A stretch of DNA of 64,000 nt from Brachycybe producta. Taxonomy: Eukaryota > Arthropoda > Diplopoda > Playtdesmida > Andrognathidae. Under the pieces are notes generated by a model, which saw nothing but the letters and a program-made list of their open reading frames with translations, was not told the origin of the DNA and did not search any database. How positions within the stretch are numbered: position 1 is the first letter of the stretch; every line of letters starts with the position of its first letter. Shown one piece after another: positions 42,231 through 54,031 of the stretch. The DNA is taken from NCBI GenBank assembly GCA_036925085.1, contig JAUPFP010000096.1:259001-323000 (forward strand), in the 5' to 3' direction. Position numbers and translations under genes: made by a program.

Positions 42231-42436
42231 ACAGGCAATTAGAAATCGGGACAAACAGAAGTTGGCTCCACCCTTTTTACGACGACTGGCAACTTCTAAT
42301 TGGTTGGTTATGTAGTTTGAAGTCACATGCTCCGCCCTTTTCAACGTCCAACCACACAATAAACCAATTAGAAGTTGCCGGTCTTCATAAAAAGGGCGGA
42401 GCCAACTTCTGTTTGTCCCGATTTCTAATTGCCTGT
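42231..42436. mobile_element. hAT-like MITE, copy a
   Basis: A 206-bp element with long terminal inverted repeats beginning ACAGGCAATTAGAAATCGGG. It is flanked by the 8-bp direct repeat CTTTAAAA (42223-42230 and 42437-42444). The 8-bp duplication, with T at position 2 and A at position 7, is typical of hAT elements. It has no coding capacity. Confidence 0.75.
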
Positions 42437-42444
42437 CTTTAAAA

Positions 42445-43199
42445 TGAGTTTTTAGTCATTTCTATATCTTCAGTAGGTGCAGCAACTGAAATTTGCCCAT
42501 TTTTTGAAAGTTAGCGCATGCGCACAACTTTGAAACTATAACTGATATGGTAAGAATTTTTTTTTTTGCATCATGTCATTTTTTGTCAATTATAATAATT
42601 CTTAAGCCCGTTTTACACGTGCAATTTTTACTTACATATTTGTGTCAAATAAATGATGAATGTTTTCGTTAATGATTTCGTACATAAAATGTGTAAATTT
42701 ATAAAATTATAAGTGTCGATCGGCGGTAATACACAAGTAAAAATATACGAACATTTTTACTTATGTAAAGTGCGCAGAACAGTGCGTACACTGCGTAGTG
42801 TGACTGTTTATGGTGTATCTAACCTCGTGACCTTCTAGACAAGAGAATTGGGGAGAGGTGTACTAAATGTGTTGCAGAGCGCATCGTATATAGCTTTGTA
42901 AATTACATAAGAATGATGCTGATCCCGAGAAAGCGCTCTCTAGTAGATGTGATCATTTAAGACAAATAGAATATGTTCGACATTAATGCACCTTTGAATA
43001 AATAATTTAACATTCACGTCGTTATACACATGCATGCATTCTCGCATTTTTAAATTCATTTATAAATTTATTTAAGACATAATTGTAGGAGTAGAGAGAG
43101 CTTTACACATGTATACAATTTTCTAAAAATCTAAGATGGTGAGGTTCAAAATGAAAATTTTATTTTATCTGGTATTGATCTTGAATGTCCCCAACTTTA
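42445..43199. other. Spacer without recognised gene
   Basis: AT-rich. TTACACGTGCAATTTTTACTT (shortened: TTTTACACGTGCAATTTT) near 42610 and AACATTTTTACTTATGT near 42750 form a loose dyad. Otherwise nothing is seen. Confidence 0.3.
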
Positions 43200-43990
43200 A
43201 ATGCGCTAAGCATCGTTTACACGACGACACTTTTGTGTCTAGATCAAGTGTGTACACTTAAGTGTATGTGTGTATATACTGTACAGCACCTAGACTGGTC
43301 TCTAGACCAAGTTGCAGTTTCCTCAATCTAGATGCAACTCTGGTGTACACTGGCCCAATTTAGTGTCATAGATCACTCTAGCCAGTTTCCAATCGTTCGG
43401 AAATTTTTTGCGAGTGTTGTTGACACTAATAGCCATTACCATTATACAATCATAACCAGCAGCAGCAATACAAAAGACCCAAAGAAAATATGTAGAATGA
43501 CAAACAAACAAGAAAATGGACTTTCCTGAATTACAGCAAACGTAATTATCTTTAATAAAGTATTATAATTTTTTTAACGAAAATTTTTTTTGTTCAAATT
43601 AAAAAAAAAACACACAAAAGAAACTATTTTAAATTAGAATTTATGCTGTGAAAAATTTATAATAAAAAGACACATTTTCCACACTTCCCTATTTTGTTGT
43701 GGACGTTTTCCTTTTATTACTACACAAGCAGCTACAATGGCCACTAGAATAGCGGGGGGGGGGCCTCATACCTGCGTCCATTTTGACTGATTCACACCCT
43801 CAAACTAGCTGATGAACTCTAGTTGAAGAATAGAGTCACGTAGACAGATGCGACACTTTTGTTGACACTTGATCTAGACACGGGTGTACGACACTGCTCT
43901 AGCCTCAAAAATTGCAGTACGTGTAAACGGTAAGGACACTGTTCTAGACACAAGTATCGACTCGAGGTGTCGTTGTGTATGCCAGCCTTT
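43200..43990. repeat. Inverted-repeat element, probable MITE
   Basis: The left end (TTTACACGACGACACTTTTG then GTGTCTAGATCAAGTG near 43210-43250) recurs inverted at the right end (CACTTGATCTAGACAC at 43867 and GTGTCGTTGTGTATGCC near 43967). TCTAGA-containing GTGTCTAGA motifs repeat inside. No target duplication was determined and no coding is seen. Confidence 0.45.
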
Positions 43991-44373
43991 AGAATTTCAT
44001 TTGAATTTATTATCTAATCTATTTAATTAATAGGCGTAGGTGGATTTCATAGCGCCTATATAAAAACAAACTTTCACATAATGTGTATATGATGCATTCA
44101 TTTGGTGTAATTGTCCATTACATGAAATGTCTATCCATTTCGTGGAATGCACATGCATTGGCCTGATGAAAAACGCGAAGTGGACAACACTGGACATACA
44201 TTTCGAGTAATGGACAATTAGACGAAATGGAGGCAACGTAATTAAATATTAAATTAAAAGGTTTCATAATGTATTACCTTAAGCTGGTGGTTGAATAGAT
44301 TATTTATTTTGCTGTTGTCCCCTCGACCCCTTACGGGGGTGGCACCACTGCAGTGGCTAATGCTATGCTCTAG

Positions 44374-45040
44374 ACAGGCAATTAGAAATCGGGACAAACA
44401 GAAGTTGGCTCCGCCTTTTTTTATGAAGAACGCAACTTCTAATTGGTTGGTTATGTAGTCTGACGTCACATGCTCTGCCCTTTTCAACAACGTCGAACCA
44501 CATAACAAACCAATTAGAAGTTGCTGGTCATCATAAAAAGGGAGGAGCTGTTGTATTTAGCCCCACTCTATGGCCCTGTGTTAATAAATGTGAAAATTTG
44601 AAAAAGGGGAATGAGTTTGGGCTAACAGATAGGCTAACAGGTTCTGTTCCCAGGCAATTTGCCCTTAAAGGGAACTACTATCCTTGTCTTGTTCATTGTT
44701 TAAATTGTGCCCCTTCCCCTATGTTACCCAGTGTATTCCTATATTATTGGCCTTATTTAAGAATAAATTATTGGTTTCCTACCTTCCCTTGTAGAGGCGG
44801 CGGATGTCCAGTTGATTTAGGGTTAAGAACCTATAATTCGGTTATGTTAATAAAGAAATCACTAGTTTCCATCTTCACCAACTGGGGGTAATAAATTATA
44901 AACATTATTTTGATCTTTGTTATAAAGGTTAAGTTTTTAAGTGTTTTATTATTTTTTTCTCACCCCATCATAGTTACCCTATGATATTTTTAATATGTTG
45001 TCTCTCTCTCTTCTGTTTGTCCCGATTTCTAATTGCCTAG
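44374..45040. mobile_element. hAT-like MITE, copy b, with internal insertion
   Basis: It has the same termini as 42231-42436 (ACAGGCAATTAGAAATCGGG on the left; the reverse complement ending CTAATTGCCT on the right). It is flanked by ATGCTCTAG (44365-44373 and 45041-45049). It is 667 bp against 206 bp. The extra sequence, about 44546-45007, has no recognised origin and splits the right arm. Confidence 0.65.
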
Positions 45041-45051
45041 ATGCTCTAGTG

Positions 45052-45503
45052 TTTAAAGAGACCATTATCTCCAGAAATTTCTCGTCAAAATATTGTCAAG
45101 AATTATTCAACGATTATCAAAACGATTTTTAAAATTTAAAATATGTGATTAATATAATTTAAAAAATTAAAAATCAGTTGGCTCCATGTAAATGAACTTT
45201 TATCAGATAGATGCACCACCAAACGACAGACATTGGCAACAAAAAAACCCAAAAGATACTCCTCTACTCGAATTCTGATATGTTGTCACCTCACATTACT
45301 TTCATTTCAAATTACTATGGATTTAATATTCGAATTATTCCACATGAAAGGTTGCATTGAGTTGAATATAAATAGGGAATACATGTGTTTCATTGGATTT
45401 TTTATTTAAAAAATTAAAAATCGTTTTGACAATCATTGGATTCGTTGAGTAAGTCTTGACAATATTTTGAAAAGAAATTTCTGGAGGTAATGGTCTCTTT
45501 AAA
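45052..45503. repeat. Palindromic MITE-like element
   Basis: The left end TTTAAAGAGACCATTA then CTCCAGAAATTTC recurs as reverse complement at the right end (GAAATTTCTGGAGGTAATGG then TCTCTTTAAA). Arms are about 90 bp. A partial inverted relative lies at about 49690-49880. Confidence 0.6.
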
Positions 45504-46108
45504 TGTTTTTTCTTCTTCTAAAATTTGGATGTAAAAACGTCAAGCGAACATTCAAACCTCACAAACAACATTATGACAAAAAATGAAATTGTTTCAAAAG
45601 TTGACTGGTAAAGGTTTGTTTAAAAGTTTTTTTAATGGATATTTCATAAAAAAACTATTTTCGCCTATTTGAAACTCATAAAGTGGTTCCTTTAAAATAT
45701 ATCATTATGAAAAAACTTTTAGCATTATCACCTGCTATTCTGGATTTTAAATACACTTCGAATTTTTTCTGAACCACGTTCGCATGAAAAATATAAACAT
45801 CCTAAAACCGCGGTTAGGGGAAATAGTTCCCTTAGAGAGCATAATAGCCACGCAGGCATGCCATCCGGGAACAAAAACAAAATAAGTAGTCTGTTCAGTC
45901 ATTTAAAAAAGCACATATGAGCTCGTACAAGTCGCGGAAAAATTGCCAAAGTCATTAAGAGGCTAGATAGCAAAGTTACTTCAAAAACTCTCCACAAAGA
46001 GTGCTTTCATCGTTTTACTATTGAGCCCATAGACCCAATGTTAAAGAAAAATGTTAATTTTTACACAGTCGCGGTAATGTTTATTTTTCATATTTGAATT
46101 TGTTCATT
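45504..46108. other. Spacer with a possible BED-finger-like remnant
   Basis: Around 45830-46010 a short plus-strand reading, SGNKNKISSLFSHLKKH, then VIKRLDSKVTSKTLHKECF, vaguely resembles a BED-type zinc finger tail. It is interrupted and too short to assign. Confidence 0.2.
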
Positions 46109-46110
46109 AT

Positions 46111-46531
46111 TAAGTTTTCGAAGTGCAATGTGCACCTTAAATTAATGCTGATCGATCGCGAATTTCTAACTCGTATGTTAAACTCCATTGAGTACACCCA
46201 GATAAGAAAAAGACATCTATTAAAATGCTTGTAAAAAATACGTAAACATAATGTAAAAAAGCAGAAAAAAACACCATGTGCGAAAATGTGTTGGCTTCAC
46301 TGTGGTTTAATTGTTGTTTTTTAAAATTATTTTTACATCTTTTTACAAGCATTTTAATAGAGGTTTATTTTTTTTGCTTACGAGCCCGTATTCAATGGAG
46401 TTTAACATAAGCGTTAGAAATTTGCAATTTTCAAATATTTTTTAAAATATAACTGCACTTACCAATTTTTTTGTTATTCTATCACTCGATCAGCATATAT
46501 TTAAGGTGCACATTGCACTTTGAAATCTTAA
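46111..46531. mobile_element. MITE with TA target duplication
   Basis: Terminal inverted repeats start TTAAGTTTTCGAAGTGCAAT (left) and TTAAGATTTCAAAGTGCAAT (right, reversed). They are followed by TGTGCACCTTAAAT and, further in, GTTAAACTCCATTGA and CTATTAAAATGCTTGTAAAA. TA flanks both ends (46109-46110 and 46532-46533), as in Tc1/mariner-derived MITEs. It is noncoding. Confidence 0.65.
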
Positions 46532-46536
46532 TATTG

Positions 46537-46735
46537 GAAAGGGCTCAGGCCCCGGCGAAGTCCGAACTAAATAAAGACGTTTACAACCTTATGAACAACG
46601 AAAGAGAAATCAGCTGTCTGTACAACAGTACAGTGGATTACAAAGTTCTGCACTGTTCTACAAAGAAAACGCGTCAGGATCGCTCCTGTGTTGATCGTTT
46701 CACCCACCTTCCGACTATGCGTCAATTAAGTTTGT
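46537..46735 (+). repeat. Dispersed repeat shared with 58.98-59.21 kb
   Basis: GGAAAGGGCTCAGGCCCCGG begins a stretch of about 180 bp. It aligns with the reverse complement of 59212 down to about 59000, including ACAAAGTTCT, GTCAGGATCGCTCCTG-type and CGTTTC blocks. A weak open frame (NLMNNEREISCLYNSTVDYK) crosses it but is not kept in the other copy. Origin unknown. Confidence 0.5.
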
Positions 46736-46891
46736 CTCTGAACTTCATCATGGTAGGGGACCCAAATCTTTGTAAAATGTATATAAGTGTTGGTCTTGAC
46801 AAATTAAAAAAATATAAATATCACTAGGCATCATCACAGCTTCATTATTTAAAATGGTTTTAAACCTTTTACAGAAAAATAAAAATAGGTA

Positions 46892-47265
46892 TGTAACACC
46901 CTGTATTTCGCTTTCCTGTCCTTCCCATAGCCTGGGGGTTCCTGGGAATCTAAGGGACGTATTTCCATCCCTTCCCTCCCTCTCGAAGCCCCCAAAGCTA
47001 CAAGACACATCCTGGTTCCGGTATCGGCGGATGGATACCCATCGCAGCATGGTCCCTAGGGCATGGGTACACCTGGAAAGGTGTACACAGGCTCTGGGTA
47101 TAAAAGACCATGTTTTCGGATATTCTGGGTCCATTCTCTGATATCGAAAACATGAAATTATAACTTATTTAATGGTCCAGAGACGAAAGCATGCCACACT
47201 GAAACTCTTCTCTGTTTGTTATATTATAATGGTTGGATATAATAAACCAGCAATCGTCCACCTGC
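46892..47265 (+). repeat. Family B LTR, plus orientation
   Basis: It starts TGTAACACCCTG and carries the dyad GTACACCT-GGAA-AGGTGTAC (47068-47087), ACACAGG, TATAAAAG (47099-47106) and AATAAA (47241-47246). The order and spacing are the same as in the 63349 LTR. The 3' boundary is uncertain. Confidence 0.6.
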
Positions 47266-49350
47266 ATTCGTCTCGCCTGTTTATTGATTCTTTTCCAGCA
47301 TCATCGAAATCACGAAAAGTATCTAAGGGAACGGCTCCGCCACCATTGGACTCAGGTGGTACAACACAAAGTTCTCCTAACAAAAAGCAGTACCCACTGT
47401 AGTCAGGAGAATCTACAACCTGAGCCCGTAACAAGAGCTTTACATTGTTACAGGTATCAAAACACTTAACTTGACTTAGGACAAATTTATCTGGAACAAA
47501 TTCGATTAAAATAATAAGCCTCAAACTCTTCCACATAAAAAAAACTTTTTGACTAGGGGATCATGTCGAGATGTCTTTCTTGGTTCCTGAATCCTGGCTC
47601 TGCTTTTGTCGAAAAAGCTGTGGAGCTCCTTCAGCATCCGGAACAGAACGACTTGAGATCTTGGGTTTGCTCCCAAGACCAATGACTCAACAAAGTCGAG
47701 CTGTGGCATAGCTGGATATGCACCGCCATACCACTCAACTGTATTTTAATGAGTCACACCCCGTTGGCCTCTACTGACTGAAATGAGTGGACGTTATGAC
47801 TTCCTCGAAGATTGGGATCCGGAATTCTTCCCGGGGCCGAAGATAGACGAGGTAAATAGATTATCTCTGACTCAGTCGGTAATGTCTAAATGCTTCTCTG
47901 CCCTTTTCTACGGAGGGGGCGACAAGACTTTCAAGATTGCTCCCGTGGCTAGCCCATGCGTCGTTATACTTGGGTGTCCATGTTCTCACTCGAAGATCAT
48001 GTCTCTCCATTGCTTTCGGAGCTATTTTGCACCCTGACCATTACAGTTCTGTCCAAGAGTGTGCTGGTGACGACTGCTGAAATCGGGCCACTTCAGCCCT
48101 TTCTGACTGACTTCTTGACTCTCTTTGTTGTTGTTGTCCATATTGAGGCCGACCTCTTGAGATGCCTCTTGACATCTCGGGTCCTTTGGTCTCTATTTGG
48201 AACTTCTCTGGATGGTGCCGAGTGGAATTGCTCACCGCGGTACAGTGTGCATCTCTACTCAGAACCACAACTTCGGACGATATGGAGGTCTTCTCCATTG
48301 GCTTTGGCAGGGTGAGCAATTTCTGTTGGCAACCTTGGCTGTTGGCTACTAGTTCCGCGCGGATCTACAAAAATAAAACCGCGCCAAGGATTGCCACTGT
48401 ATTGCCTCATTTCAATAATGTTAACCTTTTTTCATGTTGATATCTTCTTTAAAAATAAACTTTTTATGACAGTTTGAAAAAGGCAAAAATTCTTTTTCGT
48501 GAAATGTCCACGGGAAAACGTAAAAACAGGTCATTTTCAAACTACAATAAAACGTTTATTTAAAAAAAAAACATTTGTTGGACACATGTATTGCGCGTTC
48601 GCGTTGTATTGGTTATACCAAAGTAAGTTGAGCTTAAGACATGTGCTAGTATATACTGTATTATGCCTCATTTATGTTAATACGACTAATTCAATGCTGT
48701 CAACGCCGTAGTCGAATATATACTAGTTTTATAAACTGGTGAATATTCGCCGACAACATTGTATACGTAAGTAATTTATTTTATTATATGAAAAACATTT
48801 CAAATGACAAAATAGTTGGTTTTAATGAAGCGCATCGTTGCACACTCTAAATATATAGGAAAAGTATTTTGCAAGGTGAATTAATTGTATTTCAAAATGT
48901 CATGCAATGACGCAGGTTATTAACAGGTTCCAAACTGACTTCTTCCTCGAAAAACAAATTATAAACACGTGAATGTGCCAAAACAATCCCAAAACAAAAC
49001 AATAAACACTAAATAATAATGACCTAGTGGAGAATGGAATAAGGACAAATCTGTACAGAAGATAAAGATGACTTTGAAGTGTTAAATTTTTCTGTTGCAA
49101 AGAAAATATTAAATTTCAAACGTATGGTGTACCAGTAACTTTGTAATCACAAATAGTAAATTAAGACAATTTTTTTTAGTGAATAATAACTTTCAATAAA
49201 ATTCCGCCTGTATGATATTACTGATTAGTCTGCCTATATTGTTTCATGTTATGGAAACAATTTCTTGTATATTATAAGTTATAACTTACAACTAACACAA
49301 AAGCATGGAAGGGGTCCCTGCAAGACATTATGATTGCTTTATATATATCC
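47266..49350. other. Region with scattered short open frames, no assigned gene
   Basis: Between about 47450 and 48350 both strands have open stretches of 60-120 codons. Examples are minus-strand EMSRGISRGRPQYGQQQQRE near 48160, and MPQLDFVESLVLGANPRSQV at 47709. They are in changing frames, consistent with the decayed inside of a family B element, but I recognise no motif. From 48360 to 49350 I see only AT-rich DNA. Confidence 0.3.
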
Positions 49351-49660
49351 ACTAGTGGGGTAACCCGTCATAAATGACGGGAGCAAAATTCACAGGCAAT
49401 TGTGCGCATGCGCGTCGTTTGTTCCTTTTTTACTCCTTTCATTTCAATTTCAGTCGCCCCTTTCCCCTTTTTTCCTCCCTCCACGTTTCTCTCTCTCCCC
49501 CCTACTCTTTCCAACCTTTTCCCCCTCTCCAATTTAATATCATAGGATTCTTGGATGGGAAGGGTGCAACATATAGTTGACCTTGAGAAAAAAAAGCCGT
49601 TCATTTATTCAAATTTATATAAATTCCGACATGCTTCAATGGTTGTACAGCTATATCCCA
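49351..49660 (+). repeat. Dispersed repeat C, copy 1
   Basis: It begins CTAGTGGGGTAACCCGTCAT. It contains the hairpin CCCGTCAT-AA-ATGACGGG, a long C/T-rich tract and the tail GTTGACCTTGAGAAAAAA then GCCGTTCATTTATTCAAATT. It matches 55614-55950 over its length. No terminal inverted repeats or coding were found. It may be a SINE-like or Helitron-like end. Confidence 0.65.
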
Positions 49661-49689
49661 GAAATCGTTATCTCAAGAGCCATGTGGCA

Positions 49690-49880
49690 TATAGAATTAA
49701 AAGTTATGTGAGGTGACAATGTCTTGTTTGGTGGCGCATCTATCTGATATGAAGTCAACTGATTTTTAATTTTTTAAATTATATTATTGACATTTTAAAT
49801 TTTAAAAGTTGTTTTGGCAATCATTGGGCACCTCTTCACAATACTTTGCTTAGAAAGTTCTGGTAATGGTCTTTTGAAAT
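49690..49880 (-). repeat. Partial relative of the 45052-45503 element
   Basis: It reads GTGAGGTGACAATGTCTTGT, then TTTGGTGGCGCATCTATCTG and ends TAATGGTCTTTTGAAA. This corresponds to the inverted 45050-45300 sequence (CAGATAGATGCACCACCAAA; TAAAGAGACCATTA). Only half of the palindrome is present. Confidence 0.5.
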
Positions 49881-50551
49881 AGTATCTTACTTGCATATCT
49901 TAATAAAATGTTATGCTTTTCATGACAGTGGTAAAACAAACCAAAGAAACACTGCAAACTTGACATGTTTGTTTGCAATCTGGTGAAACTTTTTAAACAA
50001 AGATGACCTTAACTCTTGCTCTACTGCTGACTCAGTGCTGAGCCATAATGATACCACATGTTCACACAGCTTTAGTTTTCATTTTTTTTATTTGAAATGA
50101 AGTAAATATATACAGTTTTGAAAAGTCCAGGCAAATTACAGTTTATTATACAAAAAAATTAGACTGACTAGAATGGGTTTCACAGACTGTTTTTTTAAAT
50201 ATAAGTATCTATCTCTATGTCAAATAACGAGTACATGGTAAACCACAGAGTTATTGCTGCACAGGCATTATAACATATCGAGACTAAAATTTTATTGACA
50301 TAAATTTCGAAACAATCAGAAAGAAACATGTCCTGATTGTGTACAATTTTAGGGTATAACCCTAACTCAATTTCATTGGTCTTCTGAAAAAATATAGATG
50401 GTTCTTTCAAACTTGATTGAAGAAAAGCAAAATAGAAGAGCAGCCTTGTGATGGTAAATTTCTCTTACCATACAGCCAGTTTTATATATTTCTGGTATAT
50501 TTTACATTCAGTTTCAGTTGCCATTTGCTTTGTTCTTACAATCTCAGACAT
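49881..50551. other. Spacer before copy 3
   Basis: AT-rich and noncoding. It ends abruptly at CAGACATG, where copy 3 sequence begins. Confidence 0.5.
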
Positions 50552-53500
50552 GTCTGAGGCAGATAACCCCCCTCCACCTCGGTACAATCTCCGTCCACGG
50601 AGACCGAGGGTGTATGAGGTGAGTGGGTTTGACGCTCGAATAGGAAGCCCCCAGGGAGGCCCCTGCTGTGGGGTACTCTTTGGGAGTCCTTCCCATGGTG
50701 GGAGAGGGCCGGCAGTCCGCTAGTTTGGGCGGACGGCTGGGAGAGGAGGCGGCCGGACATTGCGGTGTTTCGGGCCCGCCACGGTTTCAGTAGAAACCAA
50801 GGGCGGCCCATCACCAGGTGTCCAGCCAGAGGCCCGACAAAATCGGTCCGTGGACGGAGAAATCCATCCGTAAAAACCTCCGTGCAATCTCCAATTACCG
50901 TCAATATAAGAGAATTGACGGTAAATGTCCCTACCCACCAGGTCCAGTCTTGGTGTAGGAGAATTCACCGTGTGTCTGCCCCTAAAAAGGCAGACGACGG
51001 AGAAATCTCCATGGTGACCATGCATGAGGCGGCTGATGATGTTTTAGCCGCTACTGCACGGCCATTAGCCGCTAAGACGGTGAATTTGGCGGCTAGGCGC
51101 CATCTTGTTTGTAAAATACACAAACATAGGACGCCGGCACCACGTGTGAAAAAAAGAACACGTTTTCACCACCCGAGCAGCTTGCCAAGCCTGGAAAAAG
51201 AAGAAAAACCAAACAAAGTAGGTCCCTCTAAGGGAATTTCCTTCTCCTGCCTGTTGGCAGTTCTCTTTTATTTGTTAACGGTGTGTTTTACGGTCAATGA
51301 CCGTATACACACGTGGTGGGTGTGGTTTCGCCGCCATGACTGTTATGGTGGTTCAACCACTATGGAAAGCACTTTTCCGGCGGGTTCAGCCCGTCCGAGC
51401 GCCGTTTCGCTTGGGAAGGCCCAAGTTCGACGGTGTTTGGACGGTAGAAGCCTGCCAGAAAGTGGTTTTCGCCATCCGAAGGCGGTAAGACACGGTTTTG
51501 GCCGTGAATTGCCGACTTTGGACGGTGATAACGGCATTTTGCATGGTAGGAGTCCGTGCAATGCCCTTTCCAACCGTCGGCACGCGGTGAAAGGGTGTTT
51601 TCACCGTCCGAAGATGGTTAGCCATGGTTTTTACCGTGGTTTACCGACTCTGGACGGTGGAAACCGCGATTCGCGCGGTGAAATCCCGTGGAGTACTCTT
51701 TCTACCGGTTCCGAAAGGGGGAAAAGATGTTGTCATCGTACGAAGGCGGTAAGACACGGTTTTGACCGTGAATTACCGACTTTGGACGGTGAAATCGAGA
51801 ATTCTCATCGATGCTTCGTCGGGGAGTTTCCGACCGTGCAGGTGAAGAAGGACGGCGCTAAGAAGCGCAAGAAGAAGTCCGGAGCCGCACGGATCACTGC
51901 CAGAGCCAAGGCTCTTGCAGAGAGAGGCAATGCTCAAAGCTAAGGAGGAGGCGTTGTAAAAGTTCACGCCTGCTGTGGGGCTTCGAGTGAAGACTCTCGC
52001 CCGCCCTGACGGTTGTTCAGGGGCTGCTTGGCCAGAGAAGCCGGCTGCTGGATCGGGTCCGCCCGAGGCAGTAGCTGGCCCCTCCGGCTGGTAGTCGGAC
52101 AACCCGAAGAGGGACTGGCGAGCGGAGAAGAAGGCTACCCAGCCTCCAGTACCCGCTCCCGGTAAAACAGGGAAATCTGTGAGTGGTGGTGGTGGTAAGG
52201 GACAAAAGAGATCCCGCCCTCACACCTCACCAGTGGCTGAACGCTCTCGAGGCAAGAAGGCCAGGTCCTCAGGTCGAGGAAAGGCCTTCGAACCTCGGAA
52301 GCCCGAGAGCTTGGAGGACAAGCTCAAATGGCTTCAGGCTCAAGCAGCGAGCCTGCACCGACAGATCGCTCGTGCGGTCGGTGCAGGTGAGCGGCAGGAG
52401 TTTGAGCGCTGGGCTGCGGAGTTCCCTCCCCTGCAGGGAATGCCCGCCCGGAATTCGCTCAAAACAGGGGAACCTCCTGTCGGTCGTGGCGTCCCGCCGA
52501 TTGCGAGTGCCACGACCATCGCTGGCCAGAAGCGAATCGCCGAGAGGGAGGCGATGCAGGCTTCCAATGCACCAGCCCATGGTGCGGAAGCCAAAGCTAC
52601 TGGTAGCAAGAGTCAGCCGACTCTTGCACCGAAGGAGAAGTTTCTCCTTCGGGATGGTCGAGGAAGATTTGTTTCCGGACAATCATCCTCGCCTGTCGCT
52701 TCGGCTAAGGGCACTTCTTCCAAGAAGAGTACGGCTCCGGCCGGAAAACCTTCGAAGAAGGAGTCCGAGAAGGCGAAGGGGGCTAACCACCCGCCTAAGC
52801 CTGATCGGCCCAGTAAGCCATCGGGGGCAGTTAAGTCTGACCCGACGCATGGTCAACCTTCCTCTCACGGGAAGAAAAAGAAAAAAAGGACTGTAAAATG
52901 TCCAAGCGTGAGAGGAAGGGAAGTCCGACACCTCCAGTAGTAGGCGCCAGGGAGCCGAAACTGGAGGCGTCGTGGCGGAAAAGGAGGAGTCCCGGCGTGC
53001 TCAGGCAAGCACGCCGGCCGGGAGTCAACCGGTCCATACCCGTCCCGTTGAGGCAGCGCGGATGGATGGTAGGTCGATGCGCGACGTTTTGGTCAGCACG
53101 CCTCCATTCTCCCCGAAGGTGGATGCGGGTTCGAGCAGTGGGAACCCTGCACCGTGTGACTTTGCCCTCACCTAGGGGCAAAGGAACCTCAGTTGCAGGA
53201 GTCAGTGTTCCCACAAGACGTTACCCCTAGTGGGGGTACACCCTTCTCTCCGGTCCATGGCTGCGGGGTATTTGATACCCTAATACCTGAAACGTTGACC
53301 TCCCCTAGGCCTGAGGCTGAGGGACGGCGTATTGGTGCATTGCCCCCGTATTCAGATGCAGAGGTGTATCTGAATAACCGGCTTGGTCTCTGGCAGGACC
53401 AGCCGGGAATGGAGGGTTGCCAATACCATGGCTACTACCGTCTGGATGAGCCACTTCCAGAGCCGTGGGTAGCGAAGCTACCGCCGTACAACATGCGCCA

Positions 53501-53954
53501 TGTGGTGGCGTTTGGTTGTGGAGGTTTTCCGGTGGTCATGGTCGTGAACCCGGTCCAGCAAACGTTTGCTATTTTGGTTGTGGTGTGGCTAGATGCCGGG
53601 ATAGTTCGTCTAGCCCGGCGTGCAGCCCCATTCATCCAACGTTTGCTGGGATGCGACTTAGGAGGTATGGCTGGACAGTTTATTACTGAGCCTCTACCAG
53701 GGTGCGAGACCGAGCCCGCGGTTGCCCTGGTGGACCTCCTAACAAGTCGGACGCTTCGCACGCGTCCGCAACTCCAGGATATTCCTTTCGAGGAATTCCG
53801 AGCCCTGGAGGAAAGCTGTTTTAGGGGGACGGTCTTCGACACTGGTTTTGGGTGGCGTAACACCCAGATGTGCCTGTGGTGGGCACGTCGGTGGGCTGCG
53901 GAGTGGATGGGCTCCACTTTCGCGACACCGCCAGAGAAGCCGTCCGGTACCTAA
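50552..53954 (+). pseudogene. Pol extension remnant, copy 3
   Basis: The frame is cut near 50690 by a frameshift. It is open 50765-51943 (linker, SAPKKADDG, hydrophobic segment LLAVLFYLLTVCFTV, tandem modules), then shifted near 51930, with TAA at 51957 and TAG at 52093. It is open again 52179-52940 (coiled-coil-like EDKLKWLQAQAASLHRQ, and a basic tract cut by TAA at 52897 in the basic-region frame) and 53193-53954, the conserved terminal domain ending GSTFATPPEKPSGT. The terminal domain is almost identical to copies 1 and 2 apart from a few substitutions (for example VVVWLDAG for DVVGLDAG). Confidence 0.8.
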
Positions 53955-54031
53955 GAAGGTCAGGTTCGGGGAGCAATCCTGGCTGGCTTGACTGACCTGT
54001 TCCCGAGACGGAACAGGGAAATTGAGAGGAT

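Noticed and set aside
49374-49604. Open frames over the C/T-rich tract of repeat C
   Set aside because: They arise from the pyrimidine-rich repeat on both strands and are not kept between the two copies.
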